From Algoriphagus lutimaris (GTDB lineage: Bacteria > Bacteroidota > Bacteroidia > Cytophagales > Cyclobacteriaceae), in the NCBI RefSeq assembly GCF_017051705.1, contig NZ_JAFIDJ010000002.1, positions 1,012,384-1,076,383 on the forward strand: 64,000 nt of DNA, in the 5' to 3' direction. The notes under the pieces are model-generated. The model searched no databases and was not told the origin of the DNA. It worked only from the letters and a program-made list of their open reading frames with translations. Shown here one piece after another: positions 34,827 through 43,411 of this stretch; the stretch's first letter is position 1; each line of letters begins with the position of its first letter. The translations under genes and the position numbers were made by a program.

Positions 34827-35735
34827 TTAGCCCAACAAGTAATACCAGAACAACAAACTGAGTCCGGCGATAGGAATGCCCAAGCCTGCCAATAGCGTGG
34901 CTAATTTGGGCCTTAGATCAAAGCTGATGGCTACGATGGAGCCAGTGATCATAGGTGCCATGGCACTTTCCAAGACGGTTACTTTGAACGTAAGGCTATC
35001 CTGAGGTAGAAAATTACGATAGATTAGCCAGACCAGGATGGGAGCTAAAATCAATCGATACCCCATTCCCATCCAGAAATAACGTGATTTTAAGGAGTCA
35101 AAATCCAAAGAGAACTTTAACCCAATGGCAAATAAGGCCATTGGGGCCATCGTTCTTCCAATAAGTTTGAGCAAGGGCATTAGAAACTCGGGAGTAGGAA
35201 CCCCCAGAATGCTCATCACTAAGGTGCCCATTAGAAATCCAAAAGGAGGAAAGCTGATGATTTTTATGGGAATGCTGCTGAGCTTTCCACTTTTATGACT
35301 GTAGAGTGACCCCACAATGATCGACAAAGAAGAAACCAATAAGAAGGATCCTCCTTGATCAATCAATAGAGCAATAGGCATCCCTTCCTTTCCATAGAGA
35401 CCTTCCACAATCGGAAATCCCAAAAATGAAGTGTTGGCCAACCCTGCGACAATGATCAGACAGCCTGTTAAGCCTCGATCCCAGTGCAACAATTTTCCTA
35501 AAATCCCGAAGATGATCCAGGAAGTGATAAAGGTAAACCAGGCTGCAGAAATGGGGATCAATAAGCCCCATTCAGCTTTGATTTGTGGGATATAAAGCAA
35601 TGCCAAGGCAGGCAATACAATATTCAATAAATAAAAATTGGTCCATTTTGTAGCTTTTTCGGTAGGGAATCCGTCTCGATTTTGAAGAAATAATCCCAAA
35701 AAAAGCCCTAAAACTGCAATGATTACTGGTATCAT
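34827..35735 (-). CDS. AEC-family transporter (auxin efflux carrier type)
   Basis: The 302-aa inner-membrane protein has ten predicted helices in two inverted halves. The AEC marks are NIVLPALALLYI near helix 2, GLANTSFLGFPIVEGLYG in helix 4, and the C-terminal ESAMAPMITGSIVAISFD. Members are secondary transporters of dicarboxylates, amino acids or auxin-like acids; the substrate is unknown. It converges on suhB with a 2-bp gap. No regulator neighbours it. Confidence 0.88.
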   Translation of the reverse strand: MIPVIIAVLGLFLGLFLQNRDGFPTEKATKWTNFYLLNIVLPALALLYIPQIKAEWGLLIPISAAWFTFITSWIIFGILGKLLHWDRGLTGCLIIVAGLANTSFLGFPIVEGLYGKEGMPIALLIDQGGSFLLVSSLSIIVGSLYSHKSGKLSSIPIKIISFPPFGFLMGTLVMSILGVPTPEFLMPLLKLIGRTMAPMALFAIGLKFSLDFDSLKSRYFWMGMGYRLILAPILVWLIYRNFLPQDSLTFKVTVLESAMAPMITGSIVAISFDLRPKLATLLAGLGIPIAGLSLLFWYYLLG

Positions 35736-35839
35736 GTAGTTTTAGGATAAAATTGAATAGCTATTAACATAAAATTAATTTTCAAATTTTGTATCGTATT
35801 GAAAATCAGCATACTTTTACCTGACCTAAATAAATCTAT

Positions 35840-36067
35840 ATGACGAAACTTGTACCTATTTCAATTGAAGGGCGAAAATGGATTCAACTTTCACAATTAA
35901 GTTCGAAACAAGCTCAACAGCTTAAATCTTGGCTTCCTGTCAATAGTTTGAAGAAAATCCTATTTCAAGGAATGGAATTAAATGAATGTGTAGACTTTTC
36001 TACCTATGAATATTGGTTCCGCTCTCGTCATGTATCCAACAGAAGCCAAAATGCCTTAGATTTTTAA
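35840..36067 (+). CDS. Small protein, unknown
   Basis: The 75-aa product is basic and helical without signal or membrane segments: an N-terminal strand (LVPISIEGRKWIQLSQL), a central helix and an aromatic segment CVDFSTYEYWFRSRH. I recognise no family. It overlaps the convergent 124-aa gene by a shared TTAA stop. A near-consensus box TACTTTTA lies about 25 nt upstream. Coding is plausible but unproven. Confidence 0.5.
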   Translation: MTKLVPISIEGRKWIQLSQLSSKQAQQLKSWLPVNSLKKILFQGMELNECVDFSTYEYWFRSRHVSNRSQNALDF

Positions 36068-36438
36068 TCTAAACCTGCATTTTCCCTTTTTTCTTCAAAA
36101 TATTTTTCCAGCTCTGGGTAGAAAGCACTTTCTGCCTTCGGAATCCCATATAGGGTCATTTCGATATTTCCTTCATTCGAATCCTGATTCACTTGAATTC
36201 CTTCCAATAGATACACCAAATCCTCAAAATTTAAGGGTTCAAAGCTAGAGGCTGGATAAAGCATAAAGTCATTTCCATAAAAATCTACCGCCTCGAACTG
36301 AATCTTTCCCTCTATCCAGTGCGCATAGATGCTGATCTGTTCTCCCCATTGACTTTCCGGATACTGCATCCTGACCAATAGCACCGATGTAGTATCTTCT
36401 TGAAAATAGGTTTCAGGTGTAAATTTGAAATCAAACAT
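36064..36438 (-). CDS. Hypothetical protein, 124 aa
   Basis: The acidic cytosolic-looking protein has a beta-rich first half (VLLVRMQYPESQWGEQISIYAHWIEGK begins the strand series) and an acidic helical tail ending in EKYFEEKRENAGLD. No signal peptide, membrane helix or known motif is seen. The stop overlaps that of the convergent 75-aa gene. It stands alone between the AEC and glyA genes. The frame is long with sensible composition, so it is probably real. Confidence 0.6.
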   Translation of the reverse strand: MFDFKFTPETYFQEDTTSVLLVRMQYPESQWGEQISIYAHWIEGKIQFEAVDFYGNDFMLYPASSFEPLNFEDLVYLLEGIQVNQDSNEGNIEMTLYGIPKAESAFYPELEKYFEEKRENAGLD

Positions 36439-36597
36439 GCTGCTAAAATAGTGAATCTGTGAAAGGAATTCTTTAATCTTTGATCAAAGCAGTATTTGGA
36501 TTGGAATATCAAGAGTTTCAGGCTATTTTTGGGCTCGTTTTTGGGCTGTGATAATCAGCTCTTAATCCATAGCTAATCCGCTTTCAAACCCCTGATT

Positions 36598-37866
36598 ATG
36601 AAAAGAGATACGGTAATATTTGATCTAATTGCCCAAGAAGAGGACAGACAAAAGAGAGGAATCGAACTGATTGCCTCCGAAAACTTCACCAGCAAACAAG
36701 TAATGGAAGCAGCTGGAAGCGTGTTGACCAACAAATACGCAGAAGGTTTACCAAACAAGAGATATTATGGTGGATGTGAAGTAGTCGATGAAATTGAGCA
36801 GTTGGCGATCGACCGTGCCAAGAAATTATTTGGAGCTACTTGGGCGAATGTGCAGCCTCACTCTGGGGCGCAGGCCAATGCAGCGGTATTATTGGCTTGC
36901 CTGAAAGCAGGTGATCCGATTTTAGGATTTGACCTTTCTCATGGAGGTCACTTGACTCATGGTTCTCCGGTGAACTTTTCAGGTAAATTATATGAGCCAC
37001 ATTTCTATGGTGTGGAAGAAGAGACTGGAAGAATCGATTACGATAAAGTGGAAGAGAAGGCCTTGGCCGTTTCTCCTAAATTGATCATTTGTGGTGCTTC
37101 CGCGTATAGCCGTGATTGGGATTACGAAAGATTGAGAGAGATCGCCGATGAAGTAGGTGCGCTTTTGTTGGCGGATATTTCCCATCCATCCGGATTGATC
37201 GCGAGAGGTCTATTGAATGATCCATTGGAGCATTGCCATATCGTAACGACTACCACCCATAAAACGTTGAGAGGCCCAAGAGGTGGTTTGATCTTGATGC
37301 GTGAAGACTTCGATAATCCTTGGGGATTAACTACTCCAAAAGGAGAAATTAAGAAAATGTCTTCCTTGTTGGATATGGGAGTTTTCCCAGGTACCCAGGG
37401 AGGTCCATTAGAACATATCATTGCTGCCAAAGCAATCGCTTTCGAAGAGGCGCTTTCGGATGAATACATGGAATATGTGTTGCAAGTGAAAAAGAATGCA
37501 TCCGTCATGGCAGAAGAGTTCGTACGTTTAGGATATCAAATCATTTCAGGTGGTACAGATAACCACATGATGTTGATCGATCTTAGAAATAAGGACTTGA
37601 CTGGTAAGATAGCTGAACAGACTTTAGGCAAAGTGGATATCACCATCAATAAGAACATGGTTCCGTTTGATACCAAATCTCCATTTGTCACTTCAGGAAT
37701 GAGAGTAGGTACTGCTGCCATCACGACCAGAGGCCTGAAAGAAGATGATATGATCAAAATTGTAGGTTTGATTGACCGCGCATTGGTAAATCACGAAAAT
37801 GAAGCTGAATTGGCTACCATCAGAAGTGAAGTCAATGCATGGATGAATCAGTTTCCATTATATTAG
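36598..37866 (+). CDS. glyA: Serine hydroxymethyltransferase
   Basis: GlyA converts serine and THF to glycine and 5,10-methylene-THF with PLP, the main source of one-carbon units. The 422-aa protein has [43 protein letters not shown] and the PLP lysine Lys222 in [14 protein letters not shown]. The segment [13 protein letters not shown] replaces the common DMAHIAGLVAAG, a variant I believe occurs in Bacteroidota. tatC follows after 16 bp and may be co-transcribed. purU elsewhere in the window works on the same folate pool. Confidence 0.96.
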   Translation: MKRDTVIFDLIAQEEDRQKRGIELIASENFTSKQVMEAAGSVLTNKYAEGLPNKRYYGGCEVVDEIEQLAIDRAKKLFGATWANVQPHSGAQANAAVLLACLKAGDPILGFDLSHGGHLTHGSPVNFSGKLYEPHFYGVEEETGRIDYDKVEEKALAVSPKLIICGASAYSRDWDYERLREIADEVGALLLADISHPSGLIARGLLNDPLEHCHIVTTTTHKTLRGPRGGLILMREDFDNPWGLTTPKGEIKKMSSLLDMGVFPGTQGGPLEHIIAAKAIAFEEALSDEYMEYVLQVKKNASVMAEEFVRLGYQIISGGTDNHMMLIDLRNKDLTGKIAEQTLGKVDITINKNMVPFDTKSPFVTSGMRVGTAAITTRGLKEDDMIKIVGLIDRALVNHENEAELATIRSEVNAWMNQFPLY

Positions 37867-37882
37867 AATTTAAAAATCACCC

Positions 37883-38746
37883 GTGGCGTTAGATCAATAT
37901 CAAGATGAGGAAGAAGAAGGAATGTCCTTTTTGGACCATTTGGAAGCCCTTCGTTGGCACCTTCTTCGTTCTGTTTCTGCAATTTTAATACTTTCTGTTG
38001 CTGCATTCGTAGCCAAAAGCTTTGTCTTTGGAGTCGTCATCTTGGGACCATCCAAGGTAGACTTCGTGACTTATCGATGGCTATGTAACGTCAGTGACTA
38101 TTTCGGTATCACTGCTCTTTGTATCGACGAATTGCCATTTACGATTCAGAGTAGGCAGATGACCGGGCAGTTTACCATGCACATGACATCGAGTTTTGTG
38201 GTAGGATTTATTGCAGCCTTTCCTTTTGTATTCTGGGAAATATGGAGATTTATCAGTCCGGGATTATATGACCAGGAGAGAAATGCTGCTCGAGGAGCCG
38301 TATTCTTCGTCAGTTTACTGTTCTTCTTGGGAGCGGCCTTTGGATACTATATCCTATCACCACTTTCCATCAACTTCTTGTCAAACTACCAGCTGGATCC
38401 TTCAATCCTGAATGAGTTTGATATCACCTCCTACATTTCTACCCTCACGATGTTGGTCTTGGCTTCTGCCATCATGTTCCAACTTCCAGTAGTGGTGTAT
38501 TTCTTGGCCATGTCAGGTTTGGTGTCTTCCGCCATGCTAAAAGCCTATAGAAGACATGCCATTGTAGTGATCTTGGTGCTTTCTGCGATTATTACGCCTC
38601 CGGATGTGATTTCTCAGGTCTTGATTGCCATGCCGATCTTGGTGTTGTATGAGGCCGGAATTCAGATTGCGAAACGTCTGGAAAAGAAAAGAGCGATCAA
38701 AGAAGCGGAGGAAGAAGCAAGAGATGCAATGGGAAATAGGGATTGA
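37883..38746 (+). CDS. tatC: Sec-independent translocase subunit TatC
   Basis: TatC is the signal-peptide receptor of the twin-arginine pathway for folded proteins. The 287-aa protein starts with GTG. The cytosolic N-terminus MSFLDHLEALRWHLLRS holds the conserved Glu, and six helices follow, with GLYDQERNAARGAVFFVSLL and the YYILSPLSINFLSNYQ segment. A charged tail (KRLEKKRAIKEAEEEARDAM) closes it. Compared with E. coli TatC there is an enlarged first periplasmic loop (about residues 55-90) containing two Cys. No tatA lies in the window. Confidence 0.94.
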   Translation: MALDQYQDEEEEGMSFLDHLEALRWHLLRSVSAILILSVAAFVAKSFVFGVVILGPSKVDFVTYRWLCNVSDYFGITALCIDELPFTIQSRQMTGQFTMHMTSSFVVGFIAAFPFVFWEIWRFISPGLYDQERNAARGAVFFVSLLFFLGAAFGYYILSPLSINFLSNYQLDPSILNEFDITSYISTLTMLVLASAIMFQLPVVVYFLAMSGLVSSAMLKAYRRHAIVVILVLSAIITPPDVISQVLIAMPILVLYEAGIQIAKRLEKKRAIKEAEEEARDAMGNRD

Positions 38747-38789
38747 GGATGTAGGATTTGAGATGTATGATGTAAGATTTTGTTTTATT

Positions 38790-38884
38790 GTCATTTCAAA
38801 CAAAGTGAGAAATCTCTAATCATTCGTTAATCGAGTCATTTCGACCTCACTTTCTTTGTCATTTCGACCGAAGGGAGAAATCTC
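38790..38884. repeat. Cluster of three GTCATTTCGAC-type intergenic repeats
   Basis: Three related units lie side by side: GTCATTTCAAACAAAGTGAG (38790-38809, continuing AAATCTC), GTCATTTCGACCTCACT (38835-38851) and GTCATTTCGACCGAAGGGAG (38858-38877, continuing AAATCTC). The middle one is cut short. The palindromic GAGAAATCTC ends suggest hairpins. They fill the tatC-rpiB gap and are related in style to the REP-like element at 54906-54984. Confidence 0.65.
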
Positions 38885-38930
38885 AGAATCATCAAACTAC
38901 TCAGAATAGCAATTAAAAAAACATAAAATC

Positions 38931-39368
38931 ATGGCAAAGAAGATAGCAATAGGAGGAGATCATGCAGGTTTTGAATACAAAGCCCAACTAGTCGCCAAAT
39001 TAGAGTCCTTGGGATATGAAGTGAAAGACTTTGGTCCATTCTCTACGGCTTCCGTGGATTATCCGGACTATGTTCATCCGTTGAGTGATGCGATCGAAGC
39101 AGGAGAGTATGAACTCGGGATCGTGATCTGTGGAAGTGGAAATGGGGTGGCGATCACTGCCAACAAGCACCAGGGAATCCGTGCGGCCCTTTGCTGGAAT
39201 GAGGAATTGGCAGCTTTGGCTAGACAACATAACAATGCCAATGTACTTGCTTTGCCAGCAAGATTTATTTCCTACGAACTAGCTGAGAAATTGGCCAAGA
39301 TCTTCTTGACTACCGAGTTTGAAGGAGGAAGACATCAGAATCGAGTGAATAAGATTGCTTGTAGCTAA
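38931..39368 (+). CDS. rpiB: Ribose-5-phosphate isomerase B
   Basis: RpiB interconverts ribose-5-phosphate and ribulose-5-phosphate in the pentose phosphate pathway. The 145-aa protein has GGDHAGFEYK at the start, the catalytic Cys in VICGSGNGVAITANK, IRAALCW and HNNANVLALPARF. The sequence is complete, ending GGRHQNRVNKIACS. The last 15 codons (39324-39368) recur in diverged form at 43300-43344, so this gene's 3' end looks like one border of an inserted segment. A terminator follows 21 bp downstream. Confidence 0.95.
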   Translation: MAKKIAIGGDHAGFEYKAQLVAKLESLGYEVKDFGPFSTASVDYPDYVHPLSDAIEAGEYELGIVICGSGNGVAITANKHQGIRAALCWNEELAALARQHNNANVLALPARFISYELAEKLAKIFLTTEFEGGRHQNRVNKIACS

Positions 39369-39389
39369 TGCGATTAAATAATAGAGAAC

Positions 39390-39426
39390 AAGCCCAAACT
39401 TGAGTATTCAGGTTTGGGCTTTTTTG
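39390..39426 (+). terminator. Rho-independent terminator after rpiB
   Basis: AAGCCCAAACTTGA (39390-39403) pairs with TCAGGTTTGGGCTT (39408-39421), with one G-U pair and a 4-nt loop, followed by TTTTT. If the island hypothesis is right, this terminator came in with the inserted DNA, and the original one is that at 43365-43400. Confidence 0.9.
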
Positions 39427-39558
39427 TAAGGTTTAGTATAGGGTTTTTGGTGGTATCGAAGTACTTTCCTGTAAGGGAAACCAAAGCTGGTTAGGGAGCG
39501 AAAACCTTGATATCAGAAGTTCCCTGCCATTAGCTATATATATTGTTACCAAAAAAAG

Positions 39559-40509
39559 TTATTGTTTTTTCACTCCAAATTTATTGTTGACCAAATCAAT
39601 GACGATCACATTGTCTATGAAAAAGTCATTTCCTACTAGCCCGTCAATCCCAACCTGATTCAAGGTTTCTACAATTTTTTGCTCTTGGGTAAAAAGAATA
39701 TTCTTATTTGCACTTAGCTTCATTTCCCCCAATTCAATAGGAGATTCAATTATTGATTTTTCAAATGTGGCCAATGTCCCCCAACTATTCAACTTTACGG
39801 TGTCTGTAGGAGTTGAATTACTTTTTACTTTATCAAAGAAAGCTTTATCAATTGTAGTTATCGCAGATATGGACGCTCCTGTATCATAAATGAAGTCATA
39901 GCTTTGTCCATCAACTGCTAAAGAAATGAATATTTTGCCGTATTTATATTCAAGTGGTGCTAGACGATAGTCTGATTTGTCGAATTTGCTCTCATCGTTA
40001 AGAATGGTAATTGTAGTATTTGGAAAATCAATGAGAAGAATTTTGTTTTCCACCTCATTAGCTCCAATTGACCCAATTACCGAAAGAGAATCGTAGCTTT
40101 TTTGGTCTCCATAATCTTTGTAGATGAATAAGGTATCGACCGAAGAACTGTAATTACCAATACTGGTGTTTACTCTCAGTATTTCATAGTCACTTCTGGC
40201 AACAATCTTTCTTTTTAAATGGGGATGTGCTGAAAGAATTGTCTGAAGGGGGTTCTCATAAATTGCTGAGACATTTAAACCTAAATCTAACTGCATTTTA
40301 AATTCTCTATCAATTGAATCTATATAAACTGGTAAGAACATCGCGCCGTGCTCATACTTGATACCATCAAGTTCAAAGCCTTGCCATTCGAATTTAATTT
40401 CATTTTGCAGCAATTCATCAGTGTTCGATCTTTCAGTTTTTTGATCGCCTGAGTTGCAAGAGGACAGGGCAAGTGTAAGAATGATGCAGATTTTTAGGAA
40501 TGAGTTCAT
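39559..40509 (-). CDS. Retropepsin-like aspartic protease lipoprotein
   Basis: The 316-aa protein has a lipoprotein signal ending in LSSC (Cys18) and two aspartyl-protease-like lobes, with DLG at residues 75-77 and the canonical DTGAS at 209-213 in FIYDTGASISAIT. The second lobe repeats the beta-hairpin pattern (VIGSIGANEV; GIDGLVGNDFF). In the first lobe DLG replaces DTG, so catalysis by the paired Asp may be weakened or altered. It is the first of two leftward genes in the rpiB-bounded island and is preceded by repeat copy A. Confidence 0.8.
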   Translation of the reverse strand: MNSFLKICIILTLALSSCNSGDQKTERSNTDELLQNEIKFEWQGFELDGIKYEHGAMFLPVYIDSIDREFKMQLDLGLNVSAIYENPLQTILSAHPHLKRKIVARSDYEILRVNTSIGNYSSSVDTLFIYKDYGDQKSYDSLSVIGSIGANEVENKILLIDFPNTTITILNDESKFDKSDYRLAPLEYKYGKIFISLAVDGQSYDFIYDTGASISAITTIDKAFFDKVKSNSTPTDTVKLNSWGTLATFEKSIIESPIELGEMKLSANKNILFTQEQKIVETLNQVGIDGLVGNDFFIDNVIVIDLVNNKFGVKKQ

Positions 40510-40554
40510 CTTCTATGATGGTCTGTTTTTGAGATCAATTGTAATTTTTGCTAA

Positions 40555-40810
40555 CACTTGTATCAACCCAAGTCCGACTATTCTATTGCGTATATAGCTA
40601 TATTGTCCACAGGGGAATTTGGTGTTGTGGAAACCAAATTAAGAATTTCGGTTCTGACTTCCTTAGCGATATTGAATAGTTCGAAATTTATTTACCTTCT
40701 TTATTAAAAAAGTGCCTCAGATCGTGCTGAAGGAATTGCAAATTCCTAATAATAAAAAAGCGTAGATGCATCCGTTAGGTATGGTGGTTTATCCTTAGGG
40801 GGGAAATATT
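40555..40810. repeat. Island repeat, copy A (about 250 bp)
   Basis: This AT-rich segment matches 43057-43305 along its whole length. Shared blocks include 27 identical bases at 40668-40694 (43169-43195), AAATTCCTAATAAT at 40740-40753 (43241-43254), and GCGTAGATGCA at 40760-40770 (43261-43271). It ends in TTAGGGGGGAA like copy B but lacks the rpiB-like tail. The start codon of the leftward retropepsin gene lies about 45 bp away, so it may carry that gene's promoter. Confidence 0.8.
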
Positions 40811-40933
40811 TCGAACGATCAAAATTATTTCCCCATTTAAATAAACGATTAGTTTAAGCTTTCACTAACTTATTTAGAAAATTGTGATTAGCAATACGAG
40901 TTTGTTGCATTAGTCTTAAATGTTGAACATCTC

Positions 40934-43024
40934 TTACAATTTTATAAAATTCAAATAGAGGTCATTTAAATCTTCCTGTGTTAGTGTATGTATTTGACCC
41001 TGATTATTGAGCCAGGCAATAATTTGTTCAGTGTTCAGTACTAAAGCTCTTAGACTATCAAATTCTTTTTTAAAAGGCGCTTGATTACTTAATATTCTTG
41101 AAATTTTATTTCTATCGGCAGAATCTACCATCATGATTGGAGCTCCTTTTGCCAGGCTTTCTAAGGTGTCATTGATTTCCAATTGACGGTCATAATTCGA
41201 TATAAATTCTGTAAATTTCAAATCCCATATTTTAACATAGTCTAAACTTGCTGTAACTATTTTATTGCCATCAGATGAAAAAGAAATACTTGAAAACTTT
41301 TCAAACCTAGAAGGTCTTAAGACAGCAATAGTATCTCCCGTTTCAGATTTCCGAAGAATTGCATCTCCCATAATGCTTCTTGTTGCGATGATCTTGTCGT
41401 CAGGCGAAAATTTAGCTTCACGGAAAAAATCCAAACTTTTTCCTTCATGAAAATTGGTAATAATTTCCCCTGTATTTACATCCCAAATTCTGCTTAAATG
41501 TGGTTTAATATATGGACTAAAATAAAAAACCTTATTCCCGTCAGTTGAGAAAAAGAGTTCTGATGAAAAGTGAATGTATTCTTTTAAATTGCTAATTTGC
41601 TTTTGGCTTTCTCTATCCCAAATGCTCACATTGTATTCAGAATTTCCAATCGGCTTGAAAGTCATGATTTTTGCCCCATCAGGAGATAATCTGCAACTGG
41701 CGCAATCCAAATCATCAATCAATTCACCTGTTTTAACATCCCATATTCCAGCAGCCCTTTTTCCACTATTTGTAAGATAATTGACTATTATTTTAGTTCC
41801 GTCAGGGGAAAAGTTTGCGTTATAAATAGACACATCATTCTCAAGTGGTTTAAAAATTTGGACGTTGCCTGGAATACCTGTTTTAGCATCATATATTATA
41901 GGAGGGCCTTTAGCATAAATTATCATTACTTTTTCTCCATCTGGTGAGAATTCTATTCCCTGGTTTAAATTGTATTTAGTATCTACCGCTGATAACTCAA
42001 TCAAATTATCTGATTTATAATCGTATATAACACCTGGTATTACAGAATTATCTTTGTTAAAGGCAATTGCTATTTTATTTTCATCTGGAGAGATTGCGGC
42101 GCTTGTAAGTTGCACTGGCAGCGGGGTTCCATTTATTTTATTAGAAGAATACTTAAACCTATTCCCATTAATTTTTTTTTCATAAAAGAGCAGTTTTTTC
42201 TCTACGGCATTTGACCAAATATCCTCTAAGGTCTTTTCAACCGAATAATATTTCTCTTGAGATAGACGGTCATTTGATGGATGTTTTTTGTAACCATATT
42301 CCGCCAAACGAATAGCTATTGTTGGATCATCATTTGTTAAATCTTTTGCAATTACTGACACCAATAGGCTTTGGGCTTTATTATTTTCAAAAATTGCTTT
42401 TACTGCCAGTATTGTTGCAGAAATTAAAAGCAAACTAAGAACTATGAAAACTCCATTTCTTAACCTAATCATTTTGCGATGAATAGACACTTCCTCACTG
42501 GCCAGGTCATTGGGAGCTTTACCATGTAACTTGGCAGCTAGTTTTAAAATCTCTTTTTTAAAAATGGGATTATTCAACGAAAGGTCTTGCTCCGTTTTAG
42601 ATTGGCGCAAATCAATAAAAAAGGGTTCATCCGTGAATTTGTCATCCAGAGTAGGTGGCAATGAATTTTTATCTGGATTTAGAAAACAATTATTTTGATT
42701 ATCCCATTCCATTTTGCCCGCAGTTAAGGCAATTAATATTTTGTCAATCGATTTATGTTCCAGCCAGTATTCAACTTCCTTGTTAACCCAAGGCGAATTT
42801 TCAGATATTGGAGATGCCAATAAAATAAGGTATTCTGATTGGTCCAATGCTTTAGTTATATTCCCCCATAGATGTGGGGAGGCATCCAGGCTTGATTCAT
42901 CCCGAAAGATTTCCAAGTTTCGTTTTCTTAACCATGGTTTTGCAAATTTTTGCAATGCATTTTGGAGTGCAGGAGCAAAATTGTCATCTGAGGAATGTGA
43001 ATATGAAATAAATGCGTTATACAT
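40934..43024 (-). CDS. TIR-transmembrane-beta-propeller protein
   Basis: The 696-aa protein starts with a TIR domain (1-130): box 1 NAFISYSH, FRDESSL, and the helix SPWVNKEVEYWL, whose Glu83 aligns with the catalytic Glu of NAD-cleaving TIR enzymes. A basic stretch and one transmembrane helix (191-212) follow, then a short helical AIRLAEYGYKKHPS segment. Next comes a WD40/TolB-like propeller (about 290-600) with repeated FSPDGEKV, FSPDGTKI, LSPDGAKI, FSSDGNKI and a KIWDL end. The likely design is an inner-membrane sensor with cytosolic TIR output. No associated effector or toxin is seen. Confidence 0.85.
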   Translation of the reverse strand: MYNAFISYSHSSDDNFAPALQNALQKFAKPWLRKRNLEIFRDESSLDASPHLWGNITKALDQSEYLILLASPISENSPWVNKEVEYWLEHKSIDKILIALTAGKMEWDNQNNCFLNPDKNSLPPTLDDKFTDEPFFIDLRQSKTEQDLSLNNPIFKKEILKLAAKLHGKAPNDLASEEVSIHRKMIRLRNGVFIVLSLLLISATILAVKAIFENNKAQSLLVSVIAKDLTNDDPTIAIRLAEYGYKKHPSNDRLSQEKYYSVEKTLEDIWSNAVEKKLLFYEKKINGNRFKYSSNKINGTPLPVQLTSAAISPDENKIAIAFNKDNSVIPGVIYDYKSDNLIELSAVDTKYNLNQGIEFSPDGEKVMIIYAKGPPIIYDAKTGIPGNVQIFKPLENDVSIYNANFSPDGTKIIVNYLTNSGKRAAGIWDVKTGELIDDLDCASCRLSPDGAKIMTFKPIGNSEYNVSIWDRESQKQISNLKEYIHFSSELFFSTDGNKVFYFSPYIKPHLSRIWDVNTGEIITNFHEGKSLDFFREAKFSPDDKIIATRSIMGDAILRKSETGDTIAVLRPSRFEKFSSISFSSDGNKIVTASLDYVKIWDLKFTEFISNYDRQLEINDTLESLAKGAPIMMVDSADRNKISRILSNQAPFKKEFDSLRALVLNTEQIIAWLNNQGQIHTLTQEDLNDLYLNFIKL

Positions 43025-43056
43025 GGAGATCTATTATTTTTCAGCTTGAAGGTTAA

Positions 43057-43305
43057 AATTGTATTAACCCAATTCCGACTATTCCATTGCCTATATATCT
43101 GCCTAGCCCACAGGGTTATTCGGTCTTGCGTAAACCAAATTAACAATTTCGATTATGACTTCCTTGGCGATATTGAATAGTTCGAAATTTATTTATCCAC
43201 TTTATTGGTAAAGTAATTCCGATCGCTCTAAGGGAATTTCAAATTCCTAATAATTGAAAAGCGTAGATGCACCCGATAGTTATCGTGGTCTACGCTTAGG
43301 GGGGA
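43057..43305. repeat. Island repeat, copy B, with perfect hairpin
   Basis: This is the partner of the 40555-40810 repeat and lies about 30 bp upstream of the TIR gene start. Near its end AAGCGTAGA (43259-43267) and CGATA (43274-43278) are inverted as TATCG (43281-43285) and TCTACGCTT (43289-43297). Copy A has the left arm but a decayed right arm. Copy B runs straight into the rpiB-like tail at 43300. Confidence 0.8.
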
Positions 43306-43344
43306 AGGCACCAAACCAGAGTGAATAAAATTGCTTGTAGCTAA
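43300..43344 (+). pseudogene. Detached second copy of the rpiB 3' end
   Basis: Forty-five bases encode GGRHQTRVNKIACS plus stop, matching the rpiB C-terminus GGRHQNRVNKIACS. Of seven changed codons six are synonymous (for example AGA/AGG, CAT/CAC, CGA/AGA), so the sequence diverged while still coding. The codon just before it is TAG and no start is present. It is best read as the far border of an insertion at the 3' end of rpiB, or as a relic of a second rpiB gene. Confidence 0.8.
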
Positions 43345-43364
43345 TTCAGGAGGTTTCATCAATC

Positions 43365-43400
43365 AAAAGCCCATCTTGTTAGAACAAGATGGGCTTTTTT
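43365..43400 (+). terminator. Rho-independent terminator after the rpiB-like tail
   Basis: AAAAGCCCATCTTGTT (43365-43380) is perfectly inverted as AACAAGATGGGCTTTT (43383-43398) with only AG between, so the inner pairs must open to form the loop; a T run follows. It lies 20 bp after the rpiB-like TAA, the spacing seen for the real rpiB terminator. Confidence 0.88.
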
Positions 43401-43411
43401 GTAACATTTGT

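Noticed and set aside
37122-37508. 128-aa minus-strand frame inside glyA
   Set aside because: It is antisense to a well-supported gene and has no independent support.
40547-40810. Integron attC site in the island repeats
   Set aside because: A GTTAGC-like end is present on the minus strand, but no matching partner box or foldable core lies within normal attC length, and no intI gene is seen.
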